This document shows positions 30,481-42,704 of a DNA stretch of 64,000 nucleotides, in pieces (position 1 is the first letter of the stretch; the number at the start of each line of letters is the position of its first letter). Source of the DNA: Sepiola atlantica (taxonomy: Eukaryota > Mollusca > Cephalopoda > Sepiida > Sepiolidae); the NCBI GenBank assembly GCA_963556195.1, contig OY744537.1:18445274-18509273 (forward strand), in the 5' to 3' direction. The notes under the pieces were generated by a model, which was given only the letters and a program-made list of their open reading frames with translations, did not search any database and was not told where the DNA came from. Position numbers and translations under genes: made by a program.

Positions 30481-31249
30481 ACTTTAAAAAAAAAAAATTA
30501 AACACTTGAAAATAAGAAGGTAATTGATTAAACAAGATTGCAAGGGAGAAGCATTAGTTAGAATAAGCCCCCTGAGATGGAATGGTTATTACAACCAGGG
30601 CCGTGGTAATCTAAACGCTCGATTCATTATGGGGTTTTAAAATCGAAGAAATCTTTTTCCACTCGTAATAATTTATATATTATTTATAGCATTTTTTTTT
30701 CAAAGGGAACAATGGACAAAATCTAAAGAATTCAATAATGAAGTATGGAGTCAGTATCTGAAATGCTAGACTCTAATTCCGACTCCTGAAATGTTAAAAC
30801 TTTTAATAAATGATCTAACCACAGTTCTGGTTCCTAAAGCAATGAATTTGCTCTGATTCCGATTCTAATTTCACAGACCTTTTCTTCTTTTCGTATGAAT
30901 CAATATGTTGGATATCAGAAAAAAAAGTTGATACAAATAGACTATTAGCCGGATCTTTATCTATAGGATTGTGGCCTCAAGAAAGCACACAGGAGATAAG
31001 TGCAGAGTCTCTTTCTATGCGCACTACACTTATCCCGATATTATACAACTTTTGATAGAGCAGGTGCTCTTAGCGCTACCTAAGAGTTAGGACTCCTGTA
31101 CTACCAGTTGGAAATAGCAGCCAGACAAGTTGTCAAACCTGTACCCTCAACCTGTCAGAACAAGAGCAGCCAGACTAGTCGTATGAAACTAAGTTACTAG
31201 CAAGTATCTCCAAGTTGTCCAGATGGTGAGAAATAGAGATGGTGGGACA
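30481..31249. other. Spacer
   Basis: No coding or repeat signal recognised. Confidence 0.4.
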
Positions 31250-31355
31250 GCGTTCATTGTCCTAGTCAGAAAACAAGGCCAAGAACTGGGTGTCTTTGAA
31301 GCGTCCCTGTGATGGTACCTCTGCACCCGGCTAATAGAGTGTAAAGCTGGGAGAT
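31250..31355 (-). repeat. Dispersed repeat W, minus strand
   Basis: Reverse complement of 56035-56125 ('gcagaggtactagcacaggg', 'caaagacacccagtgcttgg', 'ccttgttttctga'). Non-coding, class unknown. Confidence 0.65.
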
Positions 31356-32096
31356 AGTGCGACGTAATTCAAAAGCTAGATTTTTAATTTAAATATATAG
31401 CCTTAGACAGTGTAAGATATTATCGAGCGAACATGTATTCTTTTTCTTTTAAAATATTATTTTTGTCTCCCAGCTTGAAAGATAGTAAAAACAATGGAGA
31501 GAAAGGGAGGGGGTATAAGAATGTATATTTCGGTAGGCCTAACTGCCCCCACTCCCACCTTTTCAATAACTGCACGGCCATTGGGGAAAGGAATGAGTCA
31601 TCTCGCCATCTCTGTGGAGGTCGCTGTACTCCACGACCCATCTCCCCATCTCCAATACCAACTGCTGAACGGATAAGAAAGAAAAAAAAGGGAAGAAAAA
31701 AGGATAGAACTACTATACATAGAATTTACCCTAAGATTTGAGAGTAAGAGGAAGCGAAATTCGTCGCTCCGAACCACGACAGGAAAACGTAACAACCGAT
31801 GAAACTTTGAAGAGGCATTTGTGCAAAATTCCTGCACATTGTAAACTGTTAAATCGTCTGGCATCGATACGAACCTCAGTTAACCAGACAGCCGAAGCGT
31901 GCTAAATTGATAAGAACGTTTCTTAGCTTTTTCCCGCAACCACTGGTGACACTCCGACAACAACTATCTACAACTACTCGAGGACTTGGTCATAATACAT
32001 TACTAACTTGAAAACTGCGAGTCAAAAACCCCTCTTTCTCTCAAGCTGAGTTTTTTTGTACTGTACATGTATTTTTGCTCGGTCTAGTTAAGTACC
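31356..32096. other. Spacer, unassigned
   Basis: 31490-31680 is GC-richer with overlapping ORFs on both strands that do not resemble known proteins. 31930-32000 holds 'accactggtgacactccgac', a string that recalls the region after LTR retrotransposon primer sites; not enough to call. Confidence 0.3.
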
Positions 32097-32389
32097 TGTT
32101 AGGACCCCATCCTATACTATTTTCGTTTTGTTTTTATATCTTGTCCTTACTTATACATTTTATAAATAAACTCTGTTATTTTTAACTCCTTAACTTGTGT
32201 TGGTCTGCCGTTCTTTCACAAAGTGTTTGTCGTCTGTCTCTTCATTTTTACAGGTGTCGTGACAAAGAGTCCCCATTCCCCTCTGGCTCGGTGTGTATAC
32301 ATATTTGAACTTGAGGACCTAAGACTTTTCTTTTTTTTTCTTCTGTTGTGTGGCCGTCTTGTCGTTCCCAATGCGATGTGACCGTAACA
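32097..32389 (+). mobile_element. Possible solo LTR (weak)
   Basis: TGTTAGG...GTAACA bounds 293 bp, with 'tataaataaact' (32160-32171) as a possible TATA/polyadenylation region. No matching target-site duplication, no partner LTR and no primer site on the correct side were found, so this is tentative. Confidence 0.2.
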
Positions 32390-32918
32390 ATAGGCAGAGC
32401 CTATCTATTCTTTAAGCAATTGTAGGTCTGTAAACTGGATATTTTTGTTTGAGTCTTTAGCTCTAGGAAGGTTGTCAAATAATTGAAATCATTTAATAAA
32501 AATTTTGGCAGAATAATTTTGTTACTTAAACTTAGAAACATACAATATCCACATAAATAATTTAGCTACATTCACGAATCCAAAGTAACAAAGTAGTTTA
32601 AGAAACAAACAAAAACAAAAAAATAACGAATTTTAAATGGCAATATAGATTTGTATGCAACTGTATGTAAAACAAATACATTTTATATGAGATTTTTTCA
32701 ATGATTCCTTTTGATAATGCTCCAAGTTTCATTTAAATTTATGGAGTTTTCTGAAATTTTAATTAATGAAGGTTAAAAGAATCATTAAATTTTAGCCACA
32801 AATACATTTGTGTTTCTTATCTACTTTTGAAATCGATAAAATGTGATATATCGTTTTTAAGTGTAAAGAAACGTTCTCAATGAACGATGCATGTTTACTC
32901 AGCTTAAATTATAAAATA
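32390..32918. other. AT-rich spacer
   Basis: Nothing recognised. Confidence 0.4.
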
Positions 32919-33472
32919 ACTAGGTGTACCTACCCGACATCGCCCGGGATTCATGAATGTTTTTTTTTTAATATAAAAATCTTTTGGTTGCACATTATTT
33001 AAGTTATACAGGAAAAGAAATAAAATTTTATTTTTTATTATTTCAATATTTATTTCAATAAAATTTAGATTAAATGTAAAATTTTAAAAATGGGCAATAA
33101 ACACATACAGAAACATGCAAAGTGGTCACAGAATGTTATTAATATAGAGAAGAGACGAAGATATGTAAAAAAAAATGCTCAATTATAACTCAAATAATGT
33201 AAGGGAGATAAGCCATATTTTAAGCTGCAAAGATTTATCTCCATTATTCGAGTCGTTATTTAAAAGTGTCACCATTATAACAATATTCCTAACTGGAATT
33301 TTTTTTTTTCAAACACACTGAACCGAATGGCATTTTAGTATTCTAAAGAACATGTTGGAAGGATAAAAAAGAGAAAGTGGTTAGACAGAAACAAATATCG
33401 ATGTATCAAATGTGATGCTATTTAGGACTAATTTCTAAAATCAAACAAGATAACTTTGTATATTAGATGCAA
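32919..33472 (+). repeat. Element Z, copy 2
   Basis: 'actaggtgtacctacccgac' + 'atcgcccggg' start; 'gtaagggagataagcc' interior; 'agaaagtggttagacagaaa' and 'caagataactttgtatatta' at the 3' end. About 550 bp, same order as copies 1 and 3. Confidence 0.65.
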
Positions 33473-34244
33473 TTTTGGTCATTAAATGACACAATTACAG
33501 TATCTTTTAGGTAGGCCGCAGGTGTGTTTGGGAAGGGCTGCATGCGTCTCATGGGCTACATGTTTGATATACATACAATCAACAGCCTCAAAGACCATCA
33601 GAAACTCAAAAGACCATCAAACTAAACCCCGTCATTATTATGAATATCTTCATTAGCATTTCTAGCAATGACAACTTTATAAGATCTACATTGCCGGATA
33701 AATAGTTATAGCTTGATAATGCAGCAAAAAAAAAAAAAAAAAAGAAGCATTTATTTAACATAGCAAATTTTTCAACAATTTCCTTCCTTGTCAAGGCACT
33801 TAATATAGTTTATGTATATTGATCAAATTAGCGAAACATTATCGATTGAAAATTCCACATCAAAATTCTGCAGTTAATAACCACATGTCAGAACGATGTA
33901 TTCTCACGTCATCATATCTAATGAGTGGTATTGACATTAAAACTTCCAGTAATGGTATGAATAGTTAATTCGAAATCAGAGAAGCAGATATCATCTAAAC
34001 GAATAATTCTCAATGGAGATGATATTGTACCCTGGGGTTGATTCGAAAAGCTAACATATGGTCACATATCAAAAGATTCAATTTTCATTTCTTTATCATA
34101 AACAATCTAATAGTTTCTTGCATATCATAGTAAAAGTAAGACCTCTTAACATGAGAGGATAAGAAAAGAATATATTTGACCCTGGCTCAAGTGATGTAAA
34201 TTCAACTACTGGACGAAAAAAATCATTCATATTGTTTTATAGAA

Positions 34245-34245
<1 letters not shown>
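33473..34245. other. Spacer with hAT-end fragment
   Basis: 33510-33572 ('aggccgcaggtgtgtttggg', 'gctgcatgcgtctcatgggc', 'tacatgtttgata') resembles the hAT end type seen at 6.0 kb. Poly-A 33724-33742. No gene. Confidence 0.35.

Positions 34246-34303
<58 letters not shown>
34246..34303. repeat. (TA)n microsatellite next to Penelope-like IR
   Basis: About 27 TA units abutting the left arm of the inverted repeat. Confidence 0.9.
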
Positions 34304-34308
<5 letters not shown>

Positions 34309-34311
34309 GTA

Positions 34312-35334
34312 CATTTAGGCAGCAAGTCATTATCTAAGCAAGCATTGTTGAACATCACGGAACTTTCGCGTTTGTATATTTTCCTCGTGAGGTTCTCAAA
34401 CCGTCGAGCCATCTTTCTGGTTTCAGGTGGCAATCCGTATAGTACTTTGCCGATAGTTTTTAATTCGGCCATTTTCTCGAGCGCTTTCGACTTTCGTAGT
34501 CGTCTTCAGGATTAGGGTTTTGTTTGTTTTTTAAAATTTAAATAATAAGACTGGAGTTAGTGTTTTATAGTTATCGCTACGGGCGAATGAAAGAGAAAAG
34601 AGGGTGTGTGGTTGGGTTCATTTTATTCTATCGTTTGTGTGTTTGGTTTTATTGTTTACTTATTTATTTTGTTAGTTCTTATTTTTGCTATTATTTATTT
34701 ATGTATTATTATTTACTATTATTACTATTATTTATTTATTTAGTTATCAATTTATTTATTTATTTTGTTTTTACTTAATTTCCATTTAACTATGGAATAC
34801 TTTTAATATGTTGGTACCTGTGTTGAAAGCTATTTTGTTAATGTTAGGCTGTTTAGTTTTAATGAATATTGCTTCTAGTATTTTAAGCCTGTTTGTGCAG
34901 TTATTTTTGTGTAAATAAATAAATAAATAATAGTAATAATAGTAATAGGAATAAATAATAATACATAAATAAATAATAGCAAAAATAAGAACTAACAAAA
35001 TAAATAAGTAAACAATAAAACCAAACACACAAACGATAGAATAAAATGAACCCAACCACACACCCTCTTTTCTCTTTCATTCGCCCGTAGCGATAACTAT
35101 AAAACACTAACTCCAGTCTTATTATTTAAATTTTAAAAAACAAACAAAACCCTAATCCTGAAGACGACTACGAAAGTCGAAAGCGCTCGAGAAAATGGCC
35201 GAATTAAAAACTATCAGCGAAGTACTATACGGATTGCCACCTGAAACCAGAAAGATGGCTCGACGGTTTGAGAACCTCACGAGGAAAATATACAAACGCG
35301 AAAGTTCTGTGATGTTCAACAATGCTTGCTTATA
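34312..35334. mobile_element. ~1 kb inverted repeat, Penelope-like ends
   Basis: Left arm about 34330-34742 and right arm about 34913-35329 are near-identical reverse complements of about 415 bp; the ~170-bp spacer is AT-rich. Each arm starts the same ORF at its outer side (34472 on minus, 35195 on plus): MAELKTI..VLYGLPPETRK, MARRFENLTRKIYKRESSVM, FNNACL. The 'fEnl..k......f...C' pattern fits the N-terminus of Penelope-like RTs, and just before each ATG is 'cctgaagacgactacgaaag' + 'tcgaaagcgctcgag', the Penelope hammerhead-like core. Arms differ at a few positions (IGK/ISE). Assignment to Penelope is inference. Confidence 0.6.
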
Positions 35335-36094
35335 TATATATATATATATATGCCTTCTTTTTTTACCTAGTGATTATTGTTGTATTTTACTTCACTTTTG
35401 TATAACCATTGTTTGCCCCATCTCAACATCCATTTAACTCTCGATGATAAACACATTTCAATATCTTCGTAAGAACGTTTTATATGAGAAAATGTTATTT
35501 ACATTATTTATAATTGAACTGGTGTCCTCATATTGGTTTTTCTTATCGAAAGATTTCATTATCCATACTTTTTCACTTGACAGTGATCTGAAGATGACCG
35601 GGAGGAGAAGCTACTGCAGACAAATTATTATGACAGTAAAAATCAAAATGATGAAGTTTAATATCTTGCAAGACCCTGTCCCCTACTTGTCCACAGAATT
35701 GAGCCAACCAAATATTATTTCCTCGGATGGGATTTATGGAAAATAAGGATTGTACTTATAAAAAAAATATGGCATCATAAAATGTCCCCCATTTCGTATT
35801 CTGATATGACGAGACAGAAGTAAAAAAAAAAAAAAAAAAGTTTGTGAATTCTTTTTTTCTTTCTATTCTTGATAGATTTAAGACAGGAGGTGCATACTGT
35901 TTTAAAGGTCCATTGGAATATTGATAATAAATGTTTTATCCAATGTCAATATAACAATTCATATATATAGGTATTTCTTTTCATTCTTTGCTCATACCGA
36001 AAAAAAAAAACAGACAGAAAACGCGCGCACACACATAAGTGCTTCATTTAAGTTCACCATTTTCAAGAACTCTGTTCACACTTTATTGAAGGCA
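35335..36094. other. Spacer
   Basis: (TA)n at 35335-35350 and poly-A near 35823-35840. A 100-codon ORF at 35444-35746 has no recognised relatives. Confidence 0.35.
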
Positions 36095-36255
36095 TAAAGA
36101 AAGGAAAGGTTTCCGAACATAACATCAAAGTAGTCAAATTGTATTCATTCTATCCATAGTTTTCGGCCCTCCCATAATATTCTTTATCCATCTCATTAAT
36201 CCTTATCCTTGGATGGGTTTTGGCCTTGATAAGTGGTGACTCAGTAAATAAAAAA
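36095..36255 (+). mobile_element. LINE-C 3' UTR fragment
   Basis: 'gttttcggccctcccataat', 'ccatctcattaatccttatc' and the 3' tip 'cttgataagtggtgactcag'. Directly followed by a 5S-SINE tail. Confidence 0.75.
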
Positions 36256-36425
36256 GTTCTTTTGATCATCTTAGATGTCTCCTTGCAACTGGACTTGAGC
36301 AATATTGGATCAGGAGAAGTTGGTTGGAAAATTGTGCAACCCTTGATTCACTATCAATTCCTCATGTAGAGACCTGTTTAGAGGGTATTCATTGTCTCTA
36401 CAGATAGAAAGGGGCGAACAACAAC
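36256..36425 (+). mobile_element. 5S-SINE body without its 5S head
   Basis: Aligns with the part after the 5S region in the 48.46-48.75 kb copy: 'ttgcgcaaccctt'-like (36336-36350), 'gagggtattcattgtctcta' and 'gaaaggggcgaa'. The 5S-like head is missing, so it is 5'-truncated at the LINE-C end. Confidence 0.6.
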
Positions 36426-37009
36426 AAATTAAAACATCTTGCTTCAAAGAAATTCAGTTTGTTGCATTTTTTTTAACAAAAAAAAAGGTTGACAATAAGT
36501 ATATCACTGAAGGTGTTTTAGGCACCATCCTCAACTTGTTTGCGATTTCCTTTTCTTGATAAATCAATATAGCATTTAAAGAGATTGATGGTTCAGTGGG
36601 AATACATAATTCAGAGTTTCGGTAAATATCAACAGATATAATAAATAATCATTCATACATTTACAATTCCCCAGTTCTTGTCATTATACTTTTACTGAAT
36701 TACGAACTATAGAGTTGGGGTTGGGTTGGTTAGCAAAACATCGAAGGGGGAGAAGAATTGCTTGTCTCCAAATGTTGAATGGTAATTGCAACAGTTTAGA
36801 AATAATATTTCAGGAATTGAGTGAATGCAAACCACCAAAGCAAATACCATCAGGACAGAATTCTATATAATTCTGAATTCATGAATATCTTTCAATAATT
36901 TGTTTGGTTGGTAAAAAAGGAGATAAAAGAAAGAATTAAGAAATGTATAACCATTTTTAATACTGTGAAAAGAGAATATTTTTAATCTCTGAATTGATTA
37001 AATAAATTA
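36426..37009. other. AT-rich spacer
   Basis: No feature recognised. Confidence 0.4.
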
Positions 37010-37090
37010 CGGCTTCGCGACTTTCTCGTCAGATTACCAAAGTTAAGCAACATTGAACTTGTTTAGTACTGAGATGGGTGGCTGTTGACG
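37010..37090 (+). repeat. 5S rRNA-like relic
   Basis: 'tcagattaccaaagttaagc', 'aacattgaacttgtttagta' and 'ctgagatgggtgg' follow 5S rRNA order from about nt 25 to 95 with many substitutions. Probably the head of another 5S-SINE. Confidence 0.65.
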
Positions 37091-37453
37091 ATATCTAAAA
37101 AAAAAAAAAATCAATTATTTTTTGTTAAATTGAGAACGTCTAGTTAGAATTAGAGGTCGGCAGTTAGGGTAGTTTTTATTTTTTATTTTTAGAAACTGAC
37201 ACAGTGAAGGGTGTATGTGTGCATGCATAGTTTACTATGTAAGTATAGCATAAAATGATCCCCTTGGAGTTGATATATCACAAAGAACGATTCATTACCT
37301 GCTAAAATGTTTTTCATTAACAAAATAAGCCCATACTGCTATATTGATTTTATGTTTCAATTAGACAGATATGCACACTCTATTATAATAAGATATGTTT
37401 GAAGTTAACTTCAAAACTAATTCTGAAATTTAGAAAATTTATTTTTCTCTCTC

Positions 37454-37515
<62 letters not shown>

Positions 37516-38025
37516 GTCATGGTTAAGTTTCTATAAGAAAAATATGTTTGAAAATTAAAATATTTGTAATAATTTACATTAGCGAAAAATGTATGTATGT
37601 TTCTGTATTTTAAAAAGTTTTCTTCATATTTTTAAAAAAAAAATCAAACCATTTTAAAATTATGAAACTATTCTATTTAAACAAAAACATGATTAGATCA
37701 ATAACAAATTTCAAAATTCATATTAAATTTCTCGAATTGTTTTACAAAAGGAAAAGCCGAATCGGTTGTTTTGAATTCAAACATTATCACAGATTTTAAT
37801 AGCATTTTTTTTTTTTTTTTAGAATTTCTGACAGATGAGATTTTAAAATAAGGTTAACCATAATTGCTAGAAAACGATTTATTTCGGTTCGTTTAAGATA
37901 AATTCTTGTGTAATCAATTCCTGGTGTTCTTATCTGTTTTTTTGTTTTTTTTAAATTTGGACTCGACATAAGATCTATGAGTTCCACTATTATGGACCGA
38001 CTTTTGAACTTCAACCACTTATTAA
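37091..38025. other. Spacer with palindromic microsatellite
   Basis: (TC)-(AT)4-(GA)n palindrome followed by (GACA)n at about 37446-37516. Poly-T at 37806-37820. No gene. Confidence 0.45.
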
Positions 38026-38612
38026 CAGGCTGCGCATGCGTGGTCCCCCTCTGTATGTGATTCGATGTGGCGAGTGTAAAATGCAATAAATTTGGGCAAT
38101 TAGGGGTATTTTTGACCCCAATTGTACCCCCTGGGAGTGCAATCCAGAATTTTTCTGAGGTCAAGGATGCTCATTTTATATACAGAACAATTGCCTCTAC
38201 ATTTTGGCCAAGTTTCAGAAAAATTGAATGGATGGATCAAACGTTATGGGAGAAAAGGGTCATTTTTTGCCATTTTTGGGGCTTTTGACCCCCTGGGGGC
38301 GTGAACCAGATTTTTTCCAAATTCAGCGATACTTATTTTCTATTAGGAACAATTGCCTCCATATTTTGGCCAAGTTCCAGAGAAATTGAATTGATGGATG
38401 AAAAGTTATGGGGCAAAAAATGTTATTTGTTGCCATTTCGGGGCCTTTTGACCCCCTGGGGGGCTAACCAGATTTTTACTAAAATCGGAGAATGTCACTT
38501 TCTAACCCGACCAAAGTTACAACTTCATGCAAAATTTCAGAGAAATTCAATGGATGGTTGCGGAGAAAAATCCGGACGGAAATGCCTCAAAACATAGGTC
38601 CCCCGATTTTAT
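38026..38612 (+). repeat. Three-unit repeat element, copy 2
   Basis: Same three units as 6640-7236 in the same order, starting 'gcgcatgcgtggtcccc' and ending 'ataggtcccccgatttta'. The (gga)c repeat is reduced to one unit and the second hairpin arm is missing. Upstream sequences before 38026 and 6640 do not match, so this is about one end of the element. Confidence 0.75.
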
Positions 38613-38717
38613 AACAAGCTATTTTGGTTGTTGTCTGTTAGACAAAATGTAAACAGACACATAGAATAAATAAAAATTTATAGTATGAACCTGTCTAGGG
38701 ACGGATACTCTTATAGA

Positions 38718-39238
38718 TCTTAAGTTATCGTCATATTCGGTTTAACATCCGTTTTACATGCAGGAATGCATTAGACGTTTTTTTTAAATTTACTAACTTA
38801 TCTCTGGCTAGGTTTTATTTCTCCCCCTTTCTCTCAAATCCATCCTTATCACTTCCTTCCATGTTTTATCTGGCCTTTCCCTATAAACTGACCTGCTACT
38901 CAACTATTCTACATCTACTAATCTAAGAACTCTTATCCATTCTTTCAATCTGACCAAAGCAACCAAGTCTCTTATTCTGCACACATCTCCCTATACTGTC
39001 TAGATTTAATCTTCCTCTAAGGTTATCAGATCTAAGCCCATCTTTAAGACTCATATTACACACCCATCGTACCATATCATCTGTCTCCATACAACATGTG
39101 TCCTCAACCCTCACTGGTCAGGTTTCACTTCCATAAATCATCATACTGCATACACATGCCTGATAGACTCATCCCTTGATCGACAGTGGTAACACTCTGC
39201 TGGTTAGTAATGACAGAAATTTCCTCAATTAATCAGTT
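38718..39238 (-). pseudogene. RTE-like LINE C-terminal fragment, minus strand
   Basis: Minus-strand 39114-38923 gives MVRWVCNMSLKDGLRSDNLR and LGCFGQIERMDKSS, matching the typical C-terminus ('mvRWmcnvsLkdr..s.elr.rl.l..i...v...rl.wfGh.eRmd'). The 3' signature is at 38737-38780 on the plus strand. Overlaps in family position with 29720-30480, 54955-55440. Confidence 0.75.
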
Positions 39239-39814
39239 TAAAAAAAAAAACTTAAATATCTACAATTTAATCTGATTATTTTAAACAATTTTCTCGGATG
39301 AGCGAGACGCCCTAAATATTTGAACACCTTAAAGTGGTGAAGACAACATCTTTAAGTGGTTTTGAATGTGTTTGCTAAACATATCGACTGATAATGGATT
39401 TTGGACGGCTTAAAGCAAGGATCTTAAATAAAGACAATGTATCCAAATAGGCAAAACATGGAATACGCATCTTGAACGACTTTCAAACTTTGAGTTCATG
39501 AATCACAAACAAAAAAAAGAAAACCTATTTGGCGTCCTCTTCCCTTTTCTCTACATCCTGGTGAGTGCTGGAAGGAATAAACAGGAAGAGTATTGATTTA
39601 GAAAACAATAAATGTTGAGTTTTATAAGGAGTGGGGAGAGGGATCCGACGTCATCGAACAACGACATGGAATAATGTTTCCAAAGAAAGAAAAATAGGTT
39701 TAAAAAACGTAATTATATAAGTGTAGGAAAAGAAAAAACAAACAAAAAACAAATGAAACAAAAAGAAAATTAAAATATGTAAGCAGGTTAACATTTGGGA
39801 TATAATACAACATA
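39239..39814. other. Spacer
   Basis: Nothing recognised; A-rich 39725-39775. Confidence 0.4.
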
Positions 39815-40090
39815 ATCACGTTGACACACACCAGTTCTCGTTAGATCACCAAAGTTAAGCAACGTTGAGCCTGGTCAGTAACAGATGGGTGACCATTTGG
39901 GAATACCAGGCGCTGTATGTAGGAGGACCTCAACATCTCCCCACAAGAACTGTAAAAACCTAATATCATCATCTCCGCTGCGACTGGGGACCGCCTGTGA
40001 ATTTGATATTCCCATGAAACTTCCTCCTTTGGAGGAAGCCAGTTCAACCCGCATAGGGGTAATGGCGCTTCGTACTTCGTTCGCATGTAC
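39815..40090 (+). mobile_element. 5S rRNA-derived SINE
   Basis: 39818-39920 follows 5S rRNA: 'cgttagatcaccaaagttaa', 'gcaacgttgagcctggtcag', 'agatgggtgaccatttggga' and 'ataccaggcgctgtatgt'. This carries the 5S internal control region (A box 'agttaagcaacg', C box around 'gggtgaccatttggga'). The body to ~40090 differs from the 48.5 kb copy more than the head does. Confidence 0.8.
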
Positions 40091-40279
40091 AGGTGAGGTG
40101 GGTTGGGGAAGGATACAGGTAAATAAAAGAAAACTTGCCAACAGGTAAACAAAGTTACGGAATTTGAAGAAATTGTTTTTAAAAAGCTCTTGGGAAAATA
40201 AAAATTAGGAATAACTTTCAACTTCAATAATTTGAAACATTAAAGCAATAGAGAAGGAATTGTGATGCGTAGTTTATCG

Positions 40280-40515
40280 ACATCATCATCATCATCAGCA
40301 ACATCACATTCGGTTTAACATCTGATTTACATGCTAGCATGTGTTGGACGGCTTTTAGAGATTGACTTCCAAAGTTACCTATCTCTGGCTAGATCCTAAT
40401 TTATCCCCCTTCCTTCTTAAATCCATACTTATTACATCCTCCCATGTTTTCTTTGGCCTTCCCCTTCCCCTACCAACTGACCCTGCTACCTCAACTGCTT
40501 TACATCTACTAGAAA
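40280..40515 (-). mobile_element. RTE-like LINE 3' end, minus strand
   Basis: 'cacattcggtttaacatctg' + 'atttacatgctagcatgtgt', preceded by (CAT)n at 40271-40292, i.e. an (ATG)n tail on the element strand as at 63.1 kb. Confidence 0.75.
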
Positions 40516-40867
40516 GAATTCATACAGACTAGAGATTTTCAGATAATAGATAAATTGAAGAGACAGCAGCCAGGCATGTTCGAAAGAGAGATTGTGGGAG
40601 AAATTTTAACGGTTGAGGTGGTCGACAGTGAGCACCATATAATACAAAGGGTTTTTCCCCATTCCTTCTTTTTGCAAAGTATCATTGTAAATGAATAAAC
40701 AGACTGATACGAATTACAAATTTTCTTTACATTTTGTCCTTTGCAAGAATCAAGGGAGGAATCCAACATCCTTTCGATACCTACAACATCTACGTCTTTG
40801 ACAGCATTGCAGGAGTTGGTAATTTTCCCCAAGCCCCACAACCATGATCTCTGTAATAACATAAGTA
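40516..40867. other. Spacer
   Basis: ORFs on both strands (40539-40955, 40741-40977) have no recognised family. Confidence 0.35.
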
Positions 40868-41251
40868 CAGGGTGGGCCAAAATAAGGGTCCTATCTTTAA
40901 ATTTGAATAACTTGAATTTGAATAACTTCCACAAAATAAAAGTTAAACTCACCAAACTTTATGTGTGTATAGACTGACCCTTCCGAGATGTTTTGGAATA
41001 AACAAAACAAATTTTAGCCGAAAAACACTTCTTAAAACTTACAAAAACTAAAATATTGTTTTTTACACTGTTTTGAGTTTTTTAAGCAAAAATAATGTTT
41101 TCTAAATGAGGGTACGTTCCTTAGGGCTAATACGGCTCATGCTTGCTTCGGAAGGGGTCCTTTACTTATTCTAAAAAAAAAAAATAAAAAAATCAATAAA
41201 TAAAAAAGTTATGAATTTTTTAAAATAGGACCCTTATTTTTGCCCACCCTG
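40868..41251. mobile_element. 384-bp TA-flanked MITE (mariner/Tc1 type)
   Basis: TIR CAGGGTGGGCCAAAATAAGG.. (40868-40894) and its inverse (41225-41251) match at 26 of 27 bases and continue less well inward. TA on each side (40866-40867, 41252-41253). The interior has no transposase. Confidence 0.8.
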
Positions 41252-41496
41252 TAGATAGATTACTGATGACATCCTTACTATAAAACAACTATTGGTTCTT
41301 GGTCATGCGAGTACCATTCAACCACACAGCAAATTTCTATGTCAGTGATCCGGGACCTTCACTAGGGGATTACTCTTTGTTGTTTATAAAGACTAGTGAA
41401 GGTTCCCTATTTTTTTTTTTTTTTTTTAAATCACCAAAAATTTGTGAATTATCAAAATTTAATTAAATTTTCAGCATTTATTCAATAAATTGTATA

Positions 41497-41961
41497 TTTT
41501 ATAAGCTGCACTTTTCCTGCGTTGCCCGGGAATAAAATAAAAACTGACTGTCTTGTTTACAAAGAAACGGAAATTAATTTTGTCGACTTCAACTTTGTAA
41601 TCCAATTATTTTATGAAATAGGAATTTTTAAAAAGTTTGTTTCAGTAATTAACACTAATCGCTTGATAGAACAAATAATATTGTGTAATTAATGTGGAGG
41701 AGAGAAAGACAGAAAAAGACTCACTTGAAGTTGCAATGATTTTTGAAGAACTCAGGGGAGAGAACTCGGTGTATTTACACACAATAACTTCCTTTTATCT
41801 ATTTTAATGAGTAAGGGAAAATGTCTCCACTCTAACAGTGTTTTATTAGCTGAATTGAGCATTTTCAGAAAAAACTTAAGCGAAATAAGATATATTTGTG
41901 CCAATAACATAGTGGAAGAGAAAAACGAAAAAATAGGCTAGTCTGAATCAAGTATCGATAT

Positions 41962-41996
<35 letters not shown>

Positions 41997-42045
41997 CGAC
42001 TTGGGTCTTACTTCGAAAATCCGACAAGATAACTTTATATATTAG
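41497..42045 (+). repeat. Element Z, copy 3
   Basis: 'ataagctgcacttttcctgc' + 'gttgcccggg' start, purine-rich 'gaggagagaaagacagaaaa', (TA)n at 41966-41995 and 3' end 'caagataactttatatatta'. Confidence 0.65.
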
Positions 42046-42704
42046 ATACATTTCCAAATTTAACTATAGCGATTTTCAAAAGAGTCAAGTCTAATCGAAT
42101 TTAAGTTTGGGCCAAATTAATGCACTTGTTTGACCTCATCCCCTGGTAGCTAGGGGGATTTAGAGGTAGGTAACACTGAATCTGAAAAAAAAATGGATGC
42201 AAAAGGTTTTGAAAGCTAGGAGAGTTGAAGTGAAATATTTATGAATAGAAATATTTGAAAAGCAGAAAGGTAAGGCCAATATAAAAATGCATGTAACTTC
42301 ACCATAAAGCCATATGGATAGTAATTTGTTATGAGGATGTAATGGCTGCTCAAGTTAAAATGGCCATTTCTGAAATGAGTTGATTCAAATTAAAGCTTAA
42401 AAATAAAAAGCTTTTTCTTTTTGTTGCAATTAAGTTTTATTAAGTGCCTAATGATCATAAATATCTGATGGGAGAGACAGAAACGAAAAAGAAAAAAAAA
42501 TGGAGTGGTGGTGGGGGAAACATTGGTCCACAATTTTAATAATTTCACCACATTAAATAAATTTTTTTATAAATTGTTTAATAATCATAAACATCTGAAG
42601 AAGAAAATAAAGGAGTGAGAAGAAAAAGAAAGAGTAAGAAGAAAAAAGGAGGAAAAAGGATTTTTTTAATTTGGTTTACAACACATCAACAATCTCTGGG
42701 TTAA
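42046..42704. other. Spacer
   Basis: Contains a degenerate ~110-bp direct repeat ('taagtgcctaatgatcataa' near 42437 and 'aaattgtttaataatcataa' near 42573). No gene. Confidence 0.4.

Noticed and set aside
31433..31741. ORFs on both strands in a GC-richer patch
   Set aside because: Mutually overlapping, no domain; no coding bias that I can see.
32097..32389. Complete LTR retrotransposon
   Set aside because: Only weak LTR-like borders, no target duplication, no gag or pol sequence nearby.
35150..35195. Full hammerhead ribozyme at the Penelope-like arm
   Set aside because: CTGAAGA and GAAA are there, but an extra base precedes stem II and no stem I partner exists, so only a hammerhead-like core is claimed.
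35444..35746. 100-codon ORF as a possible host exon
   Set aside because: No splice-site support or recognised domain; AT-rich composition like its surroundings.
37010..37090. Functional 5S rRNA gene
   Set aside because: Too many substitutions and no complete 3' part; kept as a SINE-type relic.
40539..40955. 138-codon minus-strand ORF
   Set aside because: Overlaps a MITE end and has no recognised family; overlapping ORF on the other strand is equally long-lived by chance.
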